NCBI GenBank assembly: GCA_963819475.1 | Contig: CAWFWE010000004.1 | Location: 1,302,001 to 1,366,000 of the forward strand | DNA length: 64,000 nt | Direction of reading: 5' to 3' | Source of the DNA: DASUAS01 sp963819475 | GTDB lineage: Bacteria > Actinomycetota > Acidimicrobiia > IMCC26256 > DASPTH01 | Shown: positions 60,906 through 64,000 of the stretch, one piece after another | Layout of the letters: every line of letters begins with the position of its first letter | Position numbering within the stretch: the first letter of the stretch is position 1 | Notes under the pieces: model-generated | The model's database searches: none | Told to the model about the DNA's origin: nothing | The model's input: only the letters and a program-made list of their open reading frames with translations | Program-made: the position numbers and the translations under genes

Positions 60906-62432
60906 ATGCCGGAGCCGTTCTACGTCACCACGCCCATCTACTACGTGAACGACGCGCCTCACATCGGGCACGCGTACACGACCGTCGCGGCCGACGTGCT
61001 GGCCCGCTGGCGCCGGCTGTGGGGAGACGACGTCGTGTTCCTCACCGGCACGGACGAGCACGGCCTGAAGGTCCAGCGGGCGGCCGAGGCCCAGGGCGTC
61101 AGCCCGCTGGAGTGGGCCGACCGCAACAGCGCCCTCTTCCGCGCCTCGTGGGACGACCTCGACATCTCGTACGACGACTACATCCGCACCACCGAGCCCC
61201 GGCACAAGCGGGCGGTGCAGGAGATGCTGCAACGGGTCTACGACAACGGCGACATCGAGCTCGACAGCTACGAGGGGCTCTACTGCGTGGGTTGCGAGCT
61301 CTACTACAAGGAGGACGAGCTCGACGAGGGCCTTCGCTGCCCGATCCACGACACGGTGGTGGAGCACGTCACCGAGGAGAACTACTTCTTCCGGCTCTCG
61401 CGCTACGAGGACCGCCTGCTCGAGCACTACACCGAGCACCCCGAGGGCGTGCAGCCGGTCGGGAGGCGCAACGAGGTGCTCGGGCTCATCAAACAGGGGC
61501 TGCTCGACTTCTCGATCAGCCGCACGTCGATCTCGTGGGGCATCCCGCTGCCGTGGGACGACCGCCACGTCGCCTACGTGTGGTTCGACGCGCTCATCAA
61601 CTACTGCACCGCGGTCGGCTACCCCGACGACCGGCCCCGGTTCGACCGCTACTGGCCCGTCGACTACCACCTCATCGGCAAGGACATCCTCCGCCAGCAC
61701 GCGGTCTACTGGCCGGCGATGCTCATGGCGGCGGGTGAAGCACCACCGAAGACGGTGTTCGCCCACGGCTATCTCCTGGTCGGCGGCGAGAAGATGAGCA
61801 AGACGCGCCTCAACCAGATCGCGCCCGCCGACCTGGTCGACGAGTTCGGCGTCGACGGCTTCCGCTACCACTTCCTCGTCGACCAGCGCTTCGGTCCCGA
61901 CGGCGACTTCAGCTACGAGGCGATGGTGGCGCGCTACAACGCCGACCTCGCCAACAACTTCGGCAACCTGGCCAACCGGGTGCTCAACATGGCGGTGAAC
62001 TATTGCGGCGGGGTGGTGCCCGACACGCGCGCCGACGGGCCGCTGGTCGAGGCCGCCGCCACCGCCTTCGGCGCGCTCACCGCGCGGCTCGAGGAGCTCG
62101 ACTACTCCGGTGGCTTCGGCGCGGTGTGGGACCTCATCCGCGCGACGAACGCGTACATCGAGGAGCAGCAGCCGTGGGCGCTCAACAAGGCCGGTGACGC
62201 GGGTGCGGTCGCGGCGGTGCTCGGGGACTGCCTGGAGGCACTGCGCATCGTGGCGCTGCTCGCGTCACCGCTGATCCCGCGCGCCTCGCGCGAGCTCTGG
62301 CGGCGGCTGGGGCTCCTCGGCGTCCCGGAGGACCAGCGCCTCCCGGAGGCGGCCGGGTGGGGTGGCCTCTCCGCCGGCTCGCCCCTGGACAAGGGCGAGC
62401 CGCTGTTCCCCCGGATCGACACCGGGTCGTGA
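60906..62432 (+). CDS. metG: methionine--tRNA ligase (MetG)
   Basis: Class I synthetase of 508 residues. The HIGH signature is PHIGHAYT at about 18-25, the KMSKS signature is EKMSKTRLN around 295-303. GTDEHGLKVQRAAEAQG, YDDYIRTTEPRHKRAVQEML and the tRNA-binding GNLANRVLNMA segment follow. A zinc-binding connective peptide appears partial, with Cys in YCVGCELYY and LRCPIHDTV. It has no C-terminal dimerisation domain. The stop overlaps the tatD start. Confidence 0.95.
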   Translation: MPEPFYVTTPIYYVNDAPHIGHAYTTVAADVLARWRRLWGDDVVFLTGTDEHGLKVQRAAEAQGVSPLEWADRNSALFRASWDDLDISYDDYIRTTEPRHKRAVQEMLQRVYDNGDIELDSYEGLYCVGCELYYKEDELDEGLRCPIHDTVVEHVTEENYFFRLSRYEDRLLEHYTEHPEGVQPVGRRNEVLGLIKQGLLDFSISRTSISWGIPLPWDDRHVAYVWFDALINYCTAVGYPDDRPRFDRYWPVDYHLIGKDILRQHAVYWPAMLMAAGEAPPKTVFAHGYLLVGGEKMSKTRLNQIAPADLVDEFGVDGFRYHFLVDQRFGPDGDFSYEAMVARYNADLANNFGNLANRVLNMAVNYCGGVVPDTRADGPLVEAAATAFGALTARLEELDYSGGFGAVWDLIRATNAYIEEQQPWALNKAGDAGAVAAVLGDCLEALRIVALLASPLIPRASRELWRRLGLLGVPEDQRLPEAAGWGGLSAGSPLDKGEPLFPRIDTGS

Positions 62433-63223
62433 CCCCCGGCGAGCCCCACGCCCGCTGGGTCGACAGCCACTGCCACCTGGGCTGGGAGGGGGCGGAGGAC
62501 GACCCCGACACCACGGTGGCGCAGGCCCGGGCCGCGGGGGTCGAGGCGCTGGTGTGCGTCGGGACCGACCTGGCGTCGTCGCGGCGGGCGGTCGAGCTCG
62601 CCGACCGGCACCCCGAAGTGCGGGCGACCGTCGGCCTGCACCCCCATGACGCGTCCCGGCTGGACGAGGAGTGGGACGCGCTGGCGACGCTGGCGCGTGA
62701 CCGGGCCGACGTCGTGGTCGGGATCGGCGAAGGCGGCTTCGACTTCTTCTACGAGCACTCCGACCGGGCTGCACAGGAGGCCGCGTTCCGCGCCCAGATC
62801 GCGCTCGCCCGCGACCTCGACCGGGCGCTGGTGATCCACTCGCGCGATGCGTGGGACGCCACCTTCCGTGTCCTCGACGACGTGGGGGTGCCGCCCCGCA
62901 CCGTGTTCCACTGCTTCACGGGCGGCCCCGGTGAAGCCCGACGCGCGCTGGAGCTCGGCGCGTACGTGTCGTTCAGCGGCATCGTGAGCTTCAAGAACGC
63001 CGACGACGTGCGCGCCGCCGCGGGCGTCGTCCCGCTCGATCGCGTGCTGGTGGAGACCGACGCGCCCTACCTGGCGCCGGTGCCGCACCGCGGCCGGCCG
63101 AACCGCCCGGCCTGGGTGGTGGAGGTCGGTGCGGCCCTCGCCGCCGCCTCCGGCCGGCCGGTCGACGAGGTGGCCGCCGCGACCCGCCGCAACGCCCGCG
63201 AGGTCTTCGGACACCCCCGCTGA
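62429..63223 (+). CDS. tatD: TatD family metal-dependent deoxyribonuclease
   Basis: TIM-barrel metallohydrolase of 264 residues. Metal sites: WVDSHCHLGW near the start, VGIGEGGFDFFYEH, LVIHSRDAWDATF, VFHCFTGG and VLVETDAPYLAPVPHRGRPNRPAWV. A 3'-5' DNase/RNase fold enzyme in DNA repair or turnover. GTG start overlaps metG (GTGA), and the metG-tatD order is common in actinobacteria. Confidence 0.94.
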   Translation: MTPGEPHARWVDSHCHLGWEGAEDDPDTTVAQARAAGVEALVCVGTDLASSRRAVELADRHPEVRATVGLHPHDASRLDEEWDALATLARDRADVVVGIGEGGFDFFYEHSDRAAQEAAFRAQIALARDLDRALVIHSRDAWDATFRVLDDVGVPPRTVFHCFTGGPGEARRALELGAYVSFSGIVSFKNADDVRAAAGVVPLDRVLVETDAPYLAPVPHRGRPNRPAWVVEVGAALAAASGRPVDEVAAATRRNAREVFGHPR

Positions 63224-63417
63224 CCTGCGACGATCGGCGCGGCGGCCGGTCGATCGTTGCCGCACGGGGCCGGGTTGACTACCGTGACCGCTTCGTCTCC
63301 CGAAGCGGGTGGAACGCTCGAGGGTGACGCCGGGCACACGCCACACGACACCGAGCAGACCAAGGGGCGCTCTCCATCGCCGAGCAATTGCATCGTCCGC
63401 CGGACCGTGGGTCCGTC

Positions 63418-64000
63418 ATGCGGGTCCATTTCCGCCGTCACCGGACGGCGCTACCTGCGCGCATCGCCCGCACGATCGGCCCGTCGCCCGCGGCGCGGAG
63501 CCGCACGACGCCGCGGCGTGGCTCCCGGTCCCCGACCCGCACGGGCTGCCCTCGATCGAGACGTTGCTCGAGGAGGCGACGCTGGTCGTCGACCTCGGTG
63601 ACGCCGTCGACCTCGCCGCGCTCGAAGCGGCGGTCGCACCGTCGCCCGCCCGGGCGGAGCCCCACGACGCGGCCGCGTGGCTGCCGCTGCCCCACGACGT
63701 CGACGACCTGCCGTCGGTGGAGGCGCTGCTCGACCCCGACCCCGAAGTGCAGGCCGCGGTGGTCGCCGAGGCCGAGGCGGTCGTCGCCGACGCCCTCGCC
63801 GCGGCCGAGGCGTCCTCGGCACCGTCGCCGGCGCGGGCCGAGCCCCACGACGCCACCGCCTGGCTGCCGCTCCCCAGCATGGAGGAGCTCCCGCCGGTCA
63901 CCGAGCTCTTGGAGGACGCCACGCCCCCGCCGGGTGCCCGGCGCCGGCTCACCGGGCTCCTGCCCGGGCCCCGGGTGTTCGCCATCGCCCTGCTCGTGGT
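63418..64000 (+). CDS. partial membrane protein with N-terminal repeats (possible resuscitation-promoting-factor-type gene), frameshift likely
   Basis: The end is outside the window. ATG 63418 opens a basic segment RVHFRRHRTALPARIARTIG; at about 63495 the frame must change by -1 to continue as EPHDAAAWLPVPDPHG. From there three related repeats are seen, beginning AEPHDAAAWLP at 63495, 63654 and 63837 (the third with T for one A), with acidic, Ala-rich linkers. A hydrophobic segment PRVFAIALLVV starts near the window end. In Mycobacterium tuberculosis tatD is followed by rpfB, so a membrane-anchored cell-wall-acting protein is a reasonable guess, but its catalytic domain is not visible here. 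The 194-bp upstream region has hairpins gcttcg-tctcc-cgaagc (about 63289-63305) and cggac-cgtgg-gtccg (about 63401-63415), and no clear promoter. Confidence 0.5.
   Translation, partial: MRVHFRRHRTALPARIARTIGPSPAARSRTTPRRGSRSPTRTGCPRSRRCSRRRRWSSTSVTPSTSPRSKRRSHRRPPGRSPTTRPRGCRCPTTSTTCRRWRRCSTPTPKCRPRWSPRPRRSSPTPSPRPRRPRHRRRRGPSPTTPPPGCRSPAWRSSRRSPSSWRTPRPRRVPGAGSPGSCPGPGCSPSPCSW

Noticed and set aside
63224..63417. c-di-AMP (ydaO-type) riboswitch ahead of a possible rpf-type gene
   Set aside because: Such switches precede rpf genes in actinobacteria, but the conserved terminal elements are not seen; only two simple hairpins are present.

Overview
The window reads as chromosomal DNA from a high-GC actinobacterium, most likely an uncultured Acidimicrobiia-type organism. 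This is inferred from dense two-strand coding with GTG/ATG starts and strong third-position G/C. It is supported by GAF-ANTAR regulators, a mycothiol-dependent-isomerase-type protein, a DUF222-HNH protein, an actinobacterial 28-residue ribosomal protein of the bL37 type, and the order ychF - DUF192 - rsmI - metG - tatD - membrane protein. No rRNA, tRNA, phage or CRISPR locus was seen. At least eight genes are interrupted by single-base indels in GC or homopolymer tracts while both halves stay well conserved, so a draft or metagenome-derived sequence with residual indel errors is likely.

Layout. 1-12 kb: acyl-CoA and small-molecule catabolism (acyl-CoA dehydrogenase, esterase/beta-lactamase-type hydrolase, enoyl-CoA hydratases, nitronate monooxygenase, amidohydrolase, SDR, VOC and SRPBCC proteins) with MarR and TetR regulators, ending in an ECF42-type sigma factor paired with a DGPF-domain protein. 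12-16.4 kb: secreted protein, DinB-like protein, two tandem GAF-ANTAR regulators, acyl-CoA desaturase. 16.6-19.5 kb: a split PEP-synthase-like phosphotransfer pair whose ATP-grasp subunit carries a cyclic-nucleotide-binding domain. 19.5-26.6 kb: a minus-strand catabolic run (acyl-CoA dehydrogenase, APH-type kinase, sulfotransferase, DUF1214 protein, CaiB-type CoA transferase, ThuA protein), interrupted by a perfect 87-bp tandem repeat array. 26.6-34.5 kb: secreted propeller-type proteins, crotonase, coiled-coil protein, acyl-CoA ligase, phosphodiester glycosidase-like protein, SDR. 34.48-36.04 kb: a complete insertion sequence with terminal inverted repeats and a 6-bp target duplication.

36-41.1 kb: DoxX and RDD membrane proteins, then cysD-cysN-cysC for PAPS synthesis, which could feed the sulfotransferase at 22.7 kb. 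41.1-43 kb: an unusual regulatory and mosaic region holding a near-consensus promoter, a structured leader that can sequester its own Shine-Dalgarno site, a 54-residue orphan peptide, a large terminator, prepilin-peptidase N-domain sequences and an XRE regulator. 43-58 kb: amino-acid biosynthesis (hisC, serC), peptidase, cytochrome b plus molybdopterin oxidoreductase, FAD oxidoreductase, archaeal-type phosphoglycerate mutase, and a PAS-GGDEF-EAL protein. 58.3-64 kb: translation and core genes (bL37, ychF, rsmI, metG, tatD) and a partial repeat-containing membrane protein cut by the window end.
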